Assembly: GCF_016745395.1 (NCBI RefSeq) | Contig: NZ_JAERVJ010000013.1 | Coordinates: 1-41,773, forward strand | DNA: 41,773 nucleotides | Source of the DNA: Methylocystis sp. Sn-Cys | GTDB taxonomy: Bacteria > Pseudomonadota > Alphaproteobacteria > Rhizobiales > Beijerinckiaceae | Direction: 5' to 3' | Shown here: one piece after another, positions 32,682-41,563 of the stretch | Position numbering within the stretch: position 1 is the stretch's first letter | Layout: each line of letters begins with the position of its first letter | Position numbers and translations under genes: made by a program | The notes under the pieces: generated by a model | The model's input: only the letters and a program-made list of their open reading frames with translations | The model's database searches: none | What the model was told of the DNA's origin: nothing

Positions 32682-33505
32682 GGAGCTCTCCCTGACTTGG
32701 TCGCCGGCCAAGTGTGGGGTTCATCCGTCGCGTCTCTGCACCAACGATAAAAAGCGTCGTAAAGGGCCATCCCGGCTTCGAGCTGCTCGAGATCATCCGC
32801 GTACATGCGGGAGAGGCCGAGCGACGCCGCCAGCAGCCCTGCCGCCTCTGGGGCGAGACCAAGACGGGCCGTATCCGCGCCGCGAACGATCACGGCCAAT
32901 CTTTGCAGCGGCTCTATCGCCAAGCCCCATTCCTCGATCATGGTGTCGAACGTGCAACGCTCGCCCCTATGACTCCAAAACACCCCCTCCATATCGAAGG
33001 CCGCGCCCCCGAAACGCTCCGCTACTGCCGTCACCTCGGCCGGCGCGACAAACAGAAAGACGGCGTTAGGGTCGACGAAACGGCGGATAAGCCAAGGGCA
33101 AGCAATGCGATCGACTTTCGGACGCGAGCGCGTAACCCAGATCGTTCGCCCGAGAGCGTCCCGCTGAGGCAGCTTAGCCGCTTGGATGAGCGGGGCGTTG
33201 GCCTTGGCCCACGCCTCATGCCCGCCAGTCAGGATATCGGCGGACGTGGCGCCGGCATGGCGTAGCCAGGCTGCAACGCCTTCGCTGGCGTGCCGGCCCG
33301 TGCGATCAATGACGATGACCGCTTGCCCCACGAATTCGGAGGCCCAGTCTGCGACGGATTCCCCATGGCGACGTAACGCGCCCGGAAGGAAGCGGGGGTC
33401 GGCCTTGTAGTCCTGATCCGCCCGCACGTCGATGAGCGCGGGACAATGTGCGACTCCGATGAGACGCGCGAGCTTGTCTGGGGAGATCGAGTTGATTGAC
33501 GACAT
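32678..33505 (-). CDS. chrB: ChrB-type chromate resistance protein with N-terminal rhodanese-like domain
   Basis: A 275-residue protein. Residues 1-95 are rhodanese-like (ALIDVRADQDY, GQAVIVIDRTGRHASEGVAAWLR, ILTGGHEAWAKA); the position of the rhodanese loop cysteine is Asp/Arg (DRTGRH), so sulfurtransferase activity is unlikely. Residues 120-270 are the ChrB C-terminal domain: WVTRSRPKVDRIACPWLIRRFVDPNAVFLFV, FDMEGVFWSHRGERCTFDTMIE, and the helical DLEQLEAGMALYDAFYRWC. ChrB proteins are needed for chromate-inducible chrA expression or chromate reduction in other Proteobacteria. First gene of the five-gene operon. Confidence 0.88.
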   Translation of the reverse strand: MSSINSISPDKLARLIGVAHCPALIDVRADQDYKADPRFLPGALRRHGESVADWASEFVGQAVIVIDRTGRHASEGVAAWLRHAGATSADILTGGHEAWAKANAPLIQAAKLPQRDALGRTIWVTRSRPKVDRIACPWLIRRFVDPNAVFLFVAPAEVTAVAERFGGAAFDMEGVFWSHRGERCTFDTMIEEWGLAIEPLQRLAVIVRGADTARLGLAPEAAGLLAASLGLSRMYADDLEQLEAGMALYDAFYRWCRDATDEPHTWPATKSGRAP

Positions 33506-33643
33506 AGTGCGCCCTTGGTGGAAAACCGGACGCGATTCTTGGGCATGTCGCCTCGTGGGGAGATCGCTTCCCCATGCGGCGACAATTTGCCGTCCCGCTG
33601 CTAGAAGTCAAGTCCCTATCGTAATTCAACATCTTCGGCGCCG

Positions 33644-33965
33644 TCACTGCGACGGCTCTGGCGTCGACCTCCTGCAAGAATGCTGGGCATCGATTTTGCG
33701 GCCAAGATAATTGCCCGCGAGTTCGGGGAGCCGAGGCTCTATGTTCTCCACGCAAAGAAGCCCGATCGCACCAAGCAAATTGATCTGCGCCTGATTGTAC
33801 TGGACCAACGCCGTTGCGTTTCTGAGGCGCGCTTGGTCGGCTGCGCCTTGGGCCTGAAGCACGTCGATCAAAAGGCCTGTGCCAGCCAGGAGATTTTGCT
33901 GCGTCAGTCGCAGCGCCTCTTCTGCCGAGCGATAGGCACGGACTTCTTGGCAAGGATGCTCGCTT
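33644..33965 (-). pseudogene. TolC-type outer-membrane efflux protein, C-terminal fragment
   Basis: From about 33946 the minus strand reads YRSAEEALRLTQQNLLAGTG, LLIDVLQAQGAADQARLRNATALVQYNQAQINLLGAIG, the last hairpin of an outer-membrane efflux protein of the TolC family, ending about 35 residues later at 33644. Everything before is replaced by an IS6 tail read on the opposite strand. It is a separate gene from the complete NodT-type protein at 34656, since its sequence differs. Confidence 0.75.
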
Positions 33966-34262
33966 GATGGGCCATCAGAGCATGAAGCGGACATCGAAAT
34001 CCAGCCTAACAAATATCTCAATAATATCGTCGAACAGGACCATCGAGCGGTGAAGCGAGCGACGCGGCCGATGTTGGGCTTCAAACATTTCGATCGGCTG
34101 CTGCGACACTCTCGGGGATCGAGCTCATGCATATGATCCGAAAGGACCAGTTGCAGACCAGGGGCAAATTGCGTCCTGCGCAGCAGTTCTATGCCCTCGC
34201 TGCGCGAGCCACGTCACTCTCACACGCTCATCGCGTCCATAAACAAAGTTTGCGACAAAGCC
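33962..34262 (+). mobile_element. IS6-type element remnant, second tail
   Basis: The plus strand repeats the tail of the element at 27286-27821: EADIEIQPNKYLNNIVEQDHRAVKRATRPMLGFK, then a frameshift inside the last motif (the SAAATL region), then MHMIRKDQLQTRGKLRPAQQ in another frame. The right end reads TTTGCGACAAAGCC at 34249-34262, an IS6-type terminal repeat (GGCTTTGTCGCAAA inward). The left side is joined to the TolC fragment, so the element was cut by a deletion. Confidence 0.75.
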
Positions 34263-34540
34263 TCCAACTTTGCTCAACCTACGTCCCAATGGCGCCGCTG
34301 GCGAGTGTCAGAAATGGGAGGGCATCTCACCGTTCGTCACGTCAAGCGTCCTCTGGGCGCTCTATAGCTTTCTGCGGTCGCCGGACGATTACTGGGAGAC
34401 GATCCTGACGGCGATTGCCGTCGGCGGCGAGGTTGACACGACAGCCGCCATGGCGGGCGCGATCGCCGGTGCTCCGCTCGGGCCGGCAGCAATTCCAGCG
34501 CAACTCACGCCTCACATCCACGATCGAGGAACTTGGAAGG
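34263..34540 (+). pseudogene. ADP-ribosylglycohydrolase, C-terminal fragment
   Basis: The plus strand reads NGAAGECQKWEGISPFVTSSVLWALYSFL, RSPDDYWETILTAIAVGGEVDTTAAMAGAIAGAPLG and HIHDRGTW. The C-terminal metal-site motif of this family is G-G-D-x-D-T-x-A-A; here it is GGEVDTTAA, so the first Asp is Glu. The N-terminal two thirds are missing and the fragment begins exactly at an IS6 end. It stops at a second IS6 piece from about 34568. It is a stranded fragment between two element remnants. Confidence 0.7.
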
Positions 34541-34567
34541 CCTCCGATACGGCGTGGGCGATGATTT

Positions 34568-34639
34568 GCTCACGGGCGGTTGGGTCATGCCGGTCTTGTC
34601 GGGCCAAAAACGCTACCCAGTCGTTAACGTAACAACGCG
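34568..34639 (-). repeat. IS6-type element head, copy 2 (72 bases)
   Basis: This repeats, with a few differences, the segment 41489-41561: the first seven transposase codons (read on the minus strand from ATG at 34588) and the terminal region TACCCAGTCGTTAACGTAAC. The rest of the element is absent; the ADP-ribosylglycohydrolase fragment follows directly. It lies 17 bases from the stop of the outer-membrane protein gene. Confidence 0.85.
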
Positions 34640-34655
34640 CCTCGCTCTAGCTCCC

Positions 34656-36200
34656 TTAACGATTCCACCAGCCGCCGCCGAGCGCCATGAAGAGCGCCGC
34701 AGTGTCGGACAATCTTGTCGCCTCTGCCTGGACACGAGAGAGCGAGGCCAGCAGAAAGGTGCGCTGGGCGTTGAGCACAGCGATCTGCGAAACCTGACCA
34801 TATCTGAGCTGCATGCGAACGATGTCGAGGCTTCGTTTTGCGGCGTCTTCTGCCTTGCGCGCGGTCGAGACGGCCTTTGCGTCGGATTGCAGCGAGCGCA
34901 ATGCGTCTGCGACATTCTGGAATGCGTTGATGACCGTGCTGCGATATTGCGCGTCGGTTTGCTCCAACGCGGCCTCTGCGGCCTTCTGCTTGTTTAGCAG
35001 CGTCATGCCGTCGAAGATCGGCTGCGAGAGATTTGCCGCCGCCGTGTAGAGACCCGTGCCGGGGGCAAACAATTGTGCAACCTTGAAGGCGCTCGCCCCC
35101 ACATTCGCGGAGAGAGTGATGTTCGGCAGGCGGTTGGCGGCGGCGACGCCGACCGCCGCCGAGGCAGCATGGAGGTTCGCCTCAGCCGCCATGATGTCGG
35201 GGCGCTGCGCGACGAGCTGTGACGGCAGGCTCAAGGGAACAGTTGATGGCAGCGTGAAACGTGCGAGCTCGAATGTCTCGCCGGCCCCCTCGAACGACAG
35301 GCGGCCGGCAAGTGCGGTCAGAAGGTTTCGCTGGATGGCGAGCTGCTTCTCAAGCGGCGGGAGCGTCTGCTCGGCCTGCGCGAGCGCCGCCTCCTGGGCG
35401 ATCACGTCCGCCTTTGCGATCGACCCGAAGGTATATTGCCGGTTCAGGATTTCAAGCGTTTCATGCAGAATCGTGATGATCGTGCGTGTCGCCTCGATCT
35501 GACCCCGGATTGCTGCTTCCTGAATCGCCGCCACGACGACGTTGGTCGTCAGCGCGAGATGGGCGGCCTCCAACTGCCAGTTCTGCTGCGCGGTCTGCGC
35601 CACGAGGGACTCGACGGCGCGCGCGTTTCCACCCCAGACGTCGGGCGTGAAGCTGACGGTCAGTTGCTTCAGGAACAGGCCGTAGTTTGCGTTCGGCGTA
35701 CTCTGCGGAATGTTGGGCACGGCCGCGCCAGTTGCGAGATTTGCCGGCGTTGGAAAGGACTGATTGAAGACCGTCTGATTGATGGAGTCTAGAGAGCGGT
35801 TATTCGACTGGAGATTGTTGCTGTCATTGGCGTTGAGAAAAACCTGCGGGAAGAAGCCGCCTTTTTGCGCCTCGGCATTGTAATAAGCGACGCGCACGGC
35901 CGCCTCGGCGGCCTGTAGCGAGGGATTGTTTTGTAGCGACTCCTTCACCAGCGCGTCGAGCGGCTTGGAGCGAAAGAGCGTCCACCATTGTGCGGGGATG
36001 TCCTGGCCCTGCGCGAAACGTTGCCCCTCGCCGGGTGACGCCGCGCGCTCGGGCGTGAAGCCGGGCGCTGCCGGCGCTGGCGGCGGCGCGAAGTCCGGGC
36101 CGACCGCGCAGGAGGATAGAGCGAGGCAAGCTGAGGCAAGCAGGCGCGCTCGGCGCACAGTCGGCGAAAATCGACGTGATCTGACGCAATCGCGTGTCAT
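34656..36200 (-). CDS. RND outer-membrane lipoprotein, NodT family
   Basis: A 514-residue outer-membrane channel. The lipobox is LALSSCAVGPDF (Cys at about residue 32), followed by a Pro-rich segment, then two TolC-like repeats: FRSKPLDALVKESLQNNPSLQAAEAAVR ... FTPDVWGGNARAVESL in the first and QLVAQRPDIMAAEANLHAASAAVGVAAANRLPNITLSANVG ... KAAEAALEQTDAQYRSTVINAFQNVADALRSL in the second. It forms the outer-membrane exit of the pump encoded upstream; ATG 36200 follows the pump stop by one base. Length is normal and it appears intact. Confidence 0.92.
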   Translation of the reverse strand: MTRDCVRSRRFSPTVRRARLLASACLALSSCAVGPDFAPPPAPAAPGFTPERAASPGEGQRFAQGQDIPAQWWTLFRSKPLDALVKESLQNNPSLQAAEAAVRVAYYNAEAQKGGFFPQVFLNANDSNNLQSNNRSLDSINQTVFNQSFPTPANLATGAAVPNIPQSTPNANYGLFLKQLTVSFTPDVWGGNARAVESLVAQTAQQNWQLEAAHLALTTNVVVAAIQEAAIRGQIEATRTIITILHETLEILNRQYTFGSIAKADVIAQEAALAQAEQTLPPLEKQLAIQRNLLTALAGRLSFEGAGETFELARFTLPSTVPLSLPSQLVAQRPDIMAAEANLHAASAAVGVAAANRLPNITLSANVGASAFKVAQLFAPGTGLYTAAANLSQPIFDGMTLLNKQKAAEAALEQTDAQYRSTVINAFQNVADALRSLQSDAKAVSTARKAEDAAKRSLDIVRMQLRYGQVSQIAVLNAQRTFLLASLSRVQAEATRLSDTAALFMALGGGWWNR

Positions 36201-36201
36201 T

Positions 36202-39200
36202 TCACGCGCTTTCCCGCGCGGCGGCGGCGGAAACTCGCGTCTCCATGAAACGCTCAATCACGAAATAAAGCGTCGGGAGAATGAAGAGCGTCAGCAGCGT
36301 TGCGACCAAGAGACCGCCAACGATGACCGTGCCGAGGCCGCGCTGGACGTCGCTGCCGACGCCCGTCGCAAGCGCCGCCGGGAGCATGCCGACGGCGGGG
36401 ACGGTTGATGTGAGCAGCACCGATCTGAACCGATCGACTGCACCGTCGAGGACGCCGTCGCGCAGCGCTGAAAGCTCGTCACCGGTGACGTCATCGTTCG
36501 CCGTGGCGCCGATGCGGCGCGTCCGGACGGAGGAGACATGGACGGCTGTGAGGCGGTTGAGATGCGACACCATGATGACGCCGTTTTGCACGGCAACGCC
36601 AAAGAGGGCAAGAAAGCCGACACCCGTGGCCACATTCAGCGTTTCGCCCGTTTCGTGCAGGGCCAGCAGGCCGCCGAGCGCTGCGAGCGGGACGATGCCG
36701 AGAATGAGCGCCGCATTGCGGAGCTTTCCAAAGGCGAAATAGAGGATGAGCAACATGAGCACGAGCACGATGCCGACGATCGTCGTCAGGCGAGACTGGG
36801 CCCTTTGCGCATTCTCGAACTTGCCGCTCCAGACAACGCTGACGGAAGCGGGATCGTGGCGAACGACTTCGACCATCTTCTTCTGTGCCTCCGCCAGATA
36901 GGACGAGAGGTCACGATCGGCATAGTCGACACGCACTGTGAGAACGCGACGCGTCTTCTCATGAGAAATCGCGCTCTCGCCGTTCTGCAAGGAAATCTTC
37001 GCGATCTGCGACAGCGGGATTTGCGCGTTGCTCGTTGTCTTGACGAAAAGTTCGCTTAGCGACTCGGGGCTGTTGCGCGACTGCGGCGGGTAGCGCACCG
37101 TCACGTCGTAGGTGCGGTCGTTGACGTATATTTGGCCGATGGAAGCGCCGCCCACGCCGACCTGGATCAGGTTGGAGACGTCGGAGACGTTGATGCCATA
37201 ACGGGCGGCGGCGGCGCGGTCTATGAGAAAGGCGATCTGCGGAATCGGTGGCTCCTGCACGATCGACGACTGCGTGGTTCCGGGAACCTGCCGCAACACC
37301 TCGACAATCCCGTTGGCGATGCGGCGCGTCTCCTTCAGATCCTCGCCGAAGACTTTGACGACGAGCGCGCTGTGCGCGCCGCTCACCAGTTCGTTGACAT
37401 TGTCGATGATCGGCTGGCTGACGCTTATCTCCATGCCCGGCAGTTCGGCGAGCCGCTGGGTCAGGCGCCGGACAAGTTTTTCCTTCGTTTCTCCCGCCGG
37501 CCACTGGTCGTAAGGCTTCAACCCGATCGGCGCCTCGATGTGGCTCATGGTCCAGGGATCGGTGCGGTCGTCGTTGCGGCCGATCTGCGTGATCGAATAG
37601 GACACCTCGGGAAACTCGAGAACGGCGCGGCGCAAGTCACTCGCCATTTCATTCGCCTTCTCGAAGGAGATGCCGCTCGGCAATTGCACCTGCAACCAGA
37701 GCGAACCCTCGTCGAGATTGGGCAGAAAGTCGCGGCCGATGGTCGCCCCGGCCACGACGAAACCGCCGATGGCGACGGCCGTGGCCATATAGACCGCGCG
37801 CGGCGTCTCCAGACAAAAATGCAGCGCCTGACGGTAGCTCTCCTCCATTCGCGCTAGCACGACGTTGTGAAAGGGCTTCGAGGGCCTGCGCAGGGCGAGA
37901 TAGCCGAGGCTCGGAACCAGCATCAGCGTGTAGAGAAGCGCGCCGAACAGCGCATAGACGATCGTATAGGCCACAGGCGAAAAGAGCCGCGCCTCGACGC
38001 GCTCTAGGCCGAGAAGCGGCACGTAAGACACGATGATGATGATCGTGGCGAAGAAGATGGGCTTGATGATCTGCCCGACGACGAATTGCACGTCGACGAC
38101 TTCGAGTTCGCGGCCGGGATTGTGTTCCCGCAGCCGCAGGATGGCTTCCGTCACGATGATGGCGCCGTCGACGATGATGCCGAAATCGATAGAGCCGAGC
38201 GACAGCAGATTGGCCGGAAGCCGCGTGAAATTCATGAAGATGAAGGCGATCAAAAGCGAGACGGGGATCGTCAGGGCGACGACGATTGCGCTACGTGGGC
38301 TGCCGAGGAAGGCGATCAACACGACGATGACGAGGACAACGCCTTCGACCACCGTGTGCCCAACCTTTGAAACCGTGGCCTCCACAAGCTCGTTGCGGTC
38401 CATGTAGGGAATGATCGCGACGCCTTGCGCCGCGAGTTGCGCGTTAAGCTCGTCCACACGGGCGTGGAGCGCTTTCAGCACCTGGGAGGCGTTTTCGCCC
38501 TTCAGCATTTGCACGACGCCCTGGATCGCGTCGGGGTTGTGGTCCTTCCCGAGCATCCCCTCGCGTTCCTGGTGGCTGTAGCGCGGAACGCCCACGTCGC
38601 GCGTCAGAACGGGAACGCCGCCATGCTCGGCGATGACGATGTTGCCGAGATCCTCCTTGTTGCGAATGAGGCCGATGCTGCGGATGACATAGGACTGCTC
38701 GCCGCGGGTAATGCGGCTGCCGCCGGCGCTGGCGCTATTCGCAACAATGGCGCTGGTGATGTCGCCAAGACCAAGGCCGTAGCGCTCTAACCCGACCGGA
38801 TCAATTTCGAGCTGGAACTGGCGGGTGAGGCCGCCGAAATTGGCGACGCTCGCGACACCCGGCACCTGATTGAGCGCGGGCACGACCATCCAGCGCTGAA
38901 TCTCGGACAGCTCTTCGAGATTCTTGACGTCCGACTCGAGCGTGTAACGCAGGATTTCGCCGGTGGGTCCGGTTAATGGCCCAAGGACGGGCTGGATATT
39001 GGACGGAAGCGAGACCTGGGCGATGCGTTCCAGAACGCGCTGGCGCGCCCAGTAATCCTCGACGCCGTCCTTGAACACCATCGTGACGAGCGACAGGGCG
39101 AAGGTGCTGGTCGAGCGGATGGTGAAGAGGCCCGGCGTGCTCGCCAGCGCGCGCTCCAGCGGAATGGTGATCTGCTGCTCGACTTCCTCCGCCGCAAGAC

Positions 39201-39363
39201 CTGTGGCCTTGGATGAGACGATGACCGTGACGTCGCCGATCTCCGGATAGGCTTCGACGTTCAGCCGCGTCCAGGAATAGAGTCCGTAGCCGCAGACGAT
39301 GATCGTGACGAGCATGACGATCAGGCGGCGCCGGAGGGAGAATTCGACGATACGCTCAATCAT
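36202..39363 (-). CDS. czcA: heavy-metal RND efflux pump (CzcA/CusA family)
   Basis: A 1053-residue inner-membrane proton/metal antiporter. N-terminus MIERIVEFSLRRRLIVMLVT; PN1 porter motifs VEQQITIPLERALASTPG; helix 4 carries DFGIIVDGAIIVTEAILR, the Asp/Asp/Glu signature of heavy-metal RND pumps; second half has FLPNLDEGSLWLQVQLP, GRNDDRTDPWTMSHIEAPIGLKP and helix 10 FGVAVQNGVIMVSHLNRL. Which metal is moved cannot be read reliably; the DDRTDPW loop is that of the CzcA-like (Zn/Co/Ni) rather than a Met-rich CusA site. ATG 39363 overlaps the adaptor by 8 bases and fixes the start; the open frame above is antisense of the adaptor. Confidence 0.93.
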   Translation of the reverse strand: MIERIVEFSLRRRLIVMLVTIIVCGYGLYSWTRLNVEAYPEIGDVTVIVSSKATGLAAEEVEQQITIPLERALASTPGLFTIRSTSTFALSLVTMVFKDGVEDYWARQRVLERIAQVSLPSNIQPVLGPLTGPTGEILRYTLESDVKNLEELSEIQRWMVVPALNQVPGVASVANFGGLTRQFQLEIDPVGLERYGLGLGDITSAIVANSASAGGSRITRGEQSYVIRSIGLIRNKEDLGNIVIAEHGGVPVLTRDVGVPRYSHQEREGMLGKDHNPDAIQGVVQMLKGENASQVLKALHARVDELNAQLAAQGVAIIPYMDRNELVEATVSKVGHTVVEGVVLVIVVLIAFLGSPRSAIVVALTIPVSLLIAFIFMNFTRLPANLLSLGSIDFGIIVDGAIIVTEAILRLREHNPGRELEVVDVQFVVGQIIKPIFFATIIIIVSYVPLLGLERVEARLFSPVAYTIVYALFGALLYTLMLVPSLGYLALRRPSKPFHNVVLARMEESYRQALHFCLETPRAVYMATAVAIGGFVVAGATIGRDFLPNLDEGSLWLQVQLPSGISFEKANEMASDLRRAVLEFPEVSYSITQIGRNDDRTDPWTMSHIEAPIGLKPYDQWPAGETKEKLVRRLTQRLAELPGMEISVSQPIIDNVNELVSGAHSALVVKVFGEDLKETRRIANGIVEVLRQVPGTTQSSIVQEPPIPQIAFLIDRAAAARYGINVSDVSNLIQVGVGGASIGQIYVNDRTYDVTVRYPPQSRNSPESLSELFVKTTSNAQIPLSQIAKISLQNGESAISHEKTRRVLTVRVDYADRDLSSYLAEAQKKMVEVVRHDPASVSVVWSGKFENAQRAQSRLTTIVGIVLVLMLLILYFAFGKLRNAALILGIVPLAALGGLLALHETGETLNVATGVGFLALFGVAVQNGVIMVSHLNRLTAVHVSSVRTRRIGATANDDVTGDELSALRDGVLDGAVDRFRSVLLTSTVPAVGMLPAALATGVGSDVQRGLGTVIVGGLLVATLLTLFILPTLYFVIERFMETRVSAAAARESA

Positions 39364-40618
39364 TGAGAAGGATGCCGCCACGCACGACGATGCGTTGTCC
39401 CGCCTCGAGCCCGCGAACGATCGTCGCGCCCTCGTAATCGGACTCGGTAACGACCGGCTTGCGCTGAAAGGTCCAGGGGGCGGTCTCGACGAAAACGCTC
39501 GTCGTGTCGTTGACCATGAACAGCGCAGACGACGGCACGAGAACCTGCTGCGTCGCCGGCGCAAAAAAGCGCACCGTCGCAAACATGTTCAGCTTGAAGA
39601 TGGCATAGGGGTTTTCGAAGGAGATGCGCACCTTGTTGCGCCGCGTGTCGGCTTCAAGGAGCTGGCTGATGATCTGCACCCGGCCGGAGTACACCTCTCC
39701 CGGATAGGCGAGAAGCGAAACCTCCACCCGCTCGTCCTTCTGAACGAACGAGAGATCCTTTTCCTGGACGCTTGCCGTCACCCAGACCTTCGCGAGGTTC
39801 GAGACCGTCATCATCGACTCGGTCGCGTTGTCGATGAAGTCGCCGGGCGCGGTTTCGAGCGCCGTGATCGTGCCGTCGATGGGCGCGGTAAGGACGATCT
39901 TTCGCTGCCCGGAAACTTGGCCGCTGTCGCCGATCACCTCAAGCCGCGCCTCGGCGCGTTTGAGCTCCGTCGTGGCCTGGCGGTAATCGTTCTGGGCCTG
40001 TTCCAGTTCACGCAGCGCGAGGCCGCCCGCCTTGTTCAGGCCGACCGCCCTTTCCATCGCGCTTTTCGTGAGCTTGACCGTCGCCCGCGCTTTTTCCGCA
40101 TCAGCAACTGCTTGCGCGAGGTCGCCGGAGTCGATCGTGGCGAGCGGCTGACCCTTCTTGACGTTGTCGCCAAGCTCGACGTTGAGCTCGCCCACGCGCC
40201 CGGTCACCGGCGCGAGAATCCTCACAGTCCGGGCAGGGTCGGCTTCCACCGTCCCGGTGACCACGCGGCTGCGGCTTATTGTCTTGAGTTCGACGGGAGC
40301 GACGGCGATCCGCCCCCTGAGGGGCGAGCCCTCCAGCACAAAGATCGCGCCTCCTCGGCGCACCGTCGGCGCGTGGCTGTCCCGCGCGCTGGGACCAGCT
40401 GGCGTCCCGCCACCAGAGAGCGTTCTGGCGCCAAAGAAAGCCCACGCGAGGGCGAGCACAATCCCCGCCGGCAGCAGAAGCCTGCCACGTGGCGATAACT
40501 TGAGTTTTTCAGGAAGCGCAATCAATAGCTTTGTCTTGCCGCCAGATATTGTTTCGAGCATCGGGCGCCTGCGCTCGCCTTCGTCAACTGAACCGGTTTC
40601 GATCAATCCATTATCCAT
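39356..40618 (-). CDS. czcB: RND membrane-fusion adaptor (CzcB family)
   Basis: A 420-residue periplasmic adaptor with a long cytosolic N-terminus (about 45 residues), a membrane anchor (GRLLLPAGIVLALAWAFFG), a barrel-sandwich hybrid (TGTVEADPARTVRILAPVTGRVGELNVELGDNVKKGQPLATID), a coiled-coil hairpin (DAEKARATVKLTKSAM ... ELEQAQNDYRQATTELKRAEARLEV), a second lipoyl half (LTAPIDGTITALETAPGDFI) and the beta-barrel/proximal domain to residue 420. No His-rich metal-binding extension is present. First gene of the operon order adaptor-pump-channel. Start: ATG 40618; ATG 40561 (MLETISGG) is a possible alternative. Confidence 0.9.
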   Translation of the reverse strand: MDNGLIETGSVDEGERRRPMLETISGGKTKLLIALPEKLKLSPRGRLLLPAGIVLALAWAFFGARTLSGGGTPAGPSARDSHAPTVRRGGAIFVLEGSPLRGRIAVAPVELKTISRSRVVTGTVEADPARTVRILAPVTGRVGELNVELGDNVKKGQPLATIDSGDLAQAVADAEKARATVKLTKSAMERAVGLNKAGGLALRELEQAQNDYRQATTELKRAEARLEVIGDSGQVSGQRKIVLTAPIDGTITALETAPGDFIDNATESMMTVSNLAKVWVTASVQEKDLSFVQKDERVEVSLLAYPGEVYSGRVQIISQLLEADTRRNKVRISFENPYAIFKLNMFATVRFFAPATQQVLVPSSALFMVNDTTSVFVETAPWTFQRKPVVTESDYEGATIVRGLEAGQRIVVRGGILLND

Positions 40619-40756
40619 GACGAGATCATGACATTCCAGTCAGATTTGTTTCTCGATTGTGGCGCGTCGAAGGGGCGGCCTCCTGCGATTCGAATTCATT
40701 CTGCATTCTTGGGCTAAGCGCCGAACTCCTACCCAACCTGGCGGCTTAGGAAAAAC

Positions 40757-41561
40757 GGCGATGTCACATCAACTGGACGCGGGCGCGTTGAAACCGATTG
40801 GCCTGATTTCAGGCGGCTGTCGTCACGGATTTCCACTCTGCCATCGCCCCGAGGCGATGCAGATGGATGGCGAAGGCAGAACGGCGGAAAGTCGGGACGG
40901 GACGAAGAGGTCGCGGAGCGCGGAGAAGACGTCGACGAAACGCAACCCGCGCCACGATGGAAACCCCTGCATTGCTCGCTCCCGCTTTCGCAACGGGACA
41001 TGAGAATTTTCGGCGCGGTTGTTCAGACCCTTGTGCTATCGATGTTCGACGCTCGGCATGATCTTCCGGCGCGCTGCGGCGTAGGAGCCGAGCTTGTCGG
41101 TGACCATGCGGCGAGGGCGGGAGCCCTGTTTATGGAGAAGGCGCTTCAGCAATCGCCCGGCGGCTTTGGTGTCGCGGCGAGACTGGACGATTTCGTCGAG
41201 GACGTAGTCGTTCTGATCGGCGGCGCGCCAGAGATAGCGCTTCTCACCGTTGATCGAGACGACCACCTCATCGAGATACCAGACGTCGCGCCGACCCGGC
41301 TTTTTGCGCTTCAGGCGGCGGGCATAATCGGGTCCGAATTTCATGGCCCCGCGGCGGATGGTTTCGTAGGAGAGAACGATCCCGCGTTCGAGCAGCATCT
41401 CCTCGACAAGACGTAGGCTGAGCGGGAACCGGAAGTAGAGCCAGACGGCGTGGGCGATGATTTGCGGCGGGAAGCGGTGGCGCTTGTAGCTCACGGGCGG
41501 TTGGGTCATGCCGGTCTTGTCGGGCCAAAAACGCTACCCAGTCGTTAACGTGACAACGCCC
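40757..41561 (-). mobile_element. IS6-family element, about 0.8 kb, with damaged transposase
   Basis: The element is bounded by imperfect inverted ends: GGCGATGTCACATCAACT at 40757 and, reverse-complemented, GGCGTTGTCACGTTAACG from 41561. The length is typical of IS6. The transposase occupies most of it on the minus strand. The flanking octamers do not match, so the insertion has probably been rearranged since. The right side abuts the DUF1403 fragment. Confidence 0.8.
40809..41509 (-). pseudogene. IS6-family transposase with an amber stop and a frameshift
   Basis: From ATG 41509 the frame reads the zinc-finger-free IS6 N-terminus (FPPQIIAHAVWLYFRFPLSLRLVEEMLLERG), the DDE core (DVWYLDEVVVSINGEKRYLW with Asp, DKLGSYAAARRKIMP with Asp) and then SVEHR followed by TAG at 41036-41038, where relatives have HRQHKG. 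After the stop the frame continues with HKGLNNRAENSHVPLRKRERAMQGF, so the catalytic Glu (AENS) is cut off. A frameshift near 40900 then separates the last motif (AIHLHRLGAMAEWKS), which ends at TGA 40809. A Gln-to-amber change (CAG to TAG) is the simplest explanation of the stop. The protein should be inactive. Confidence 0.85.
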
Positions 41562-41563
41562 GC
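41539..41563. repeat. IS6-type terminal sequence, copy 3
   Basis: CAGTCGTTAACGTGACAACG followed by CCCGC, identical to the 25 bases at 8035-8059. Here it forms the outer right end of the 0.8 kb IS6-type element. Confidence 0.85.

Noticed and set aside
39299-40498. Plus-strand open frame of 399 codons opposite the adaptor gene
   Set aside because: Antisense of czcB with Arg-rich, non-protein-like composition; the minus strand has all family motifs.
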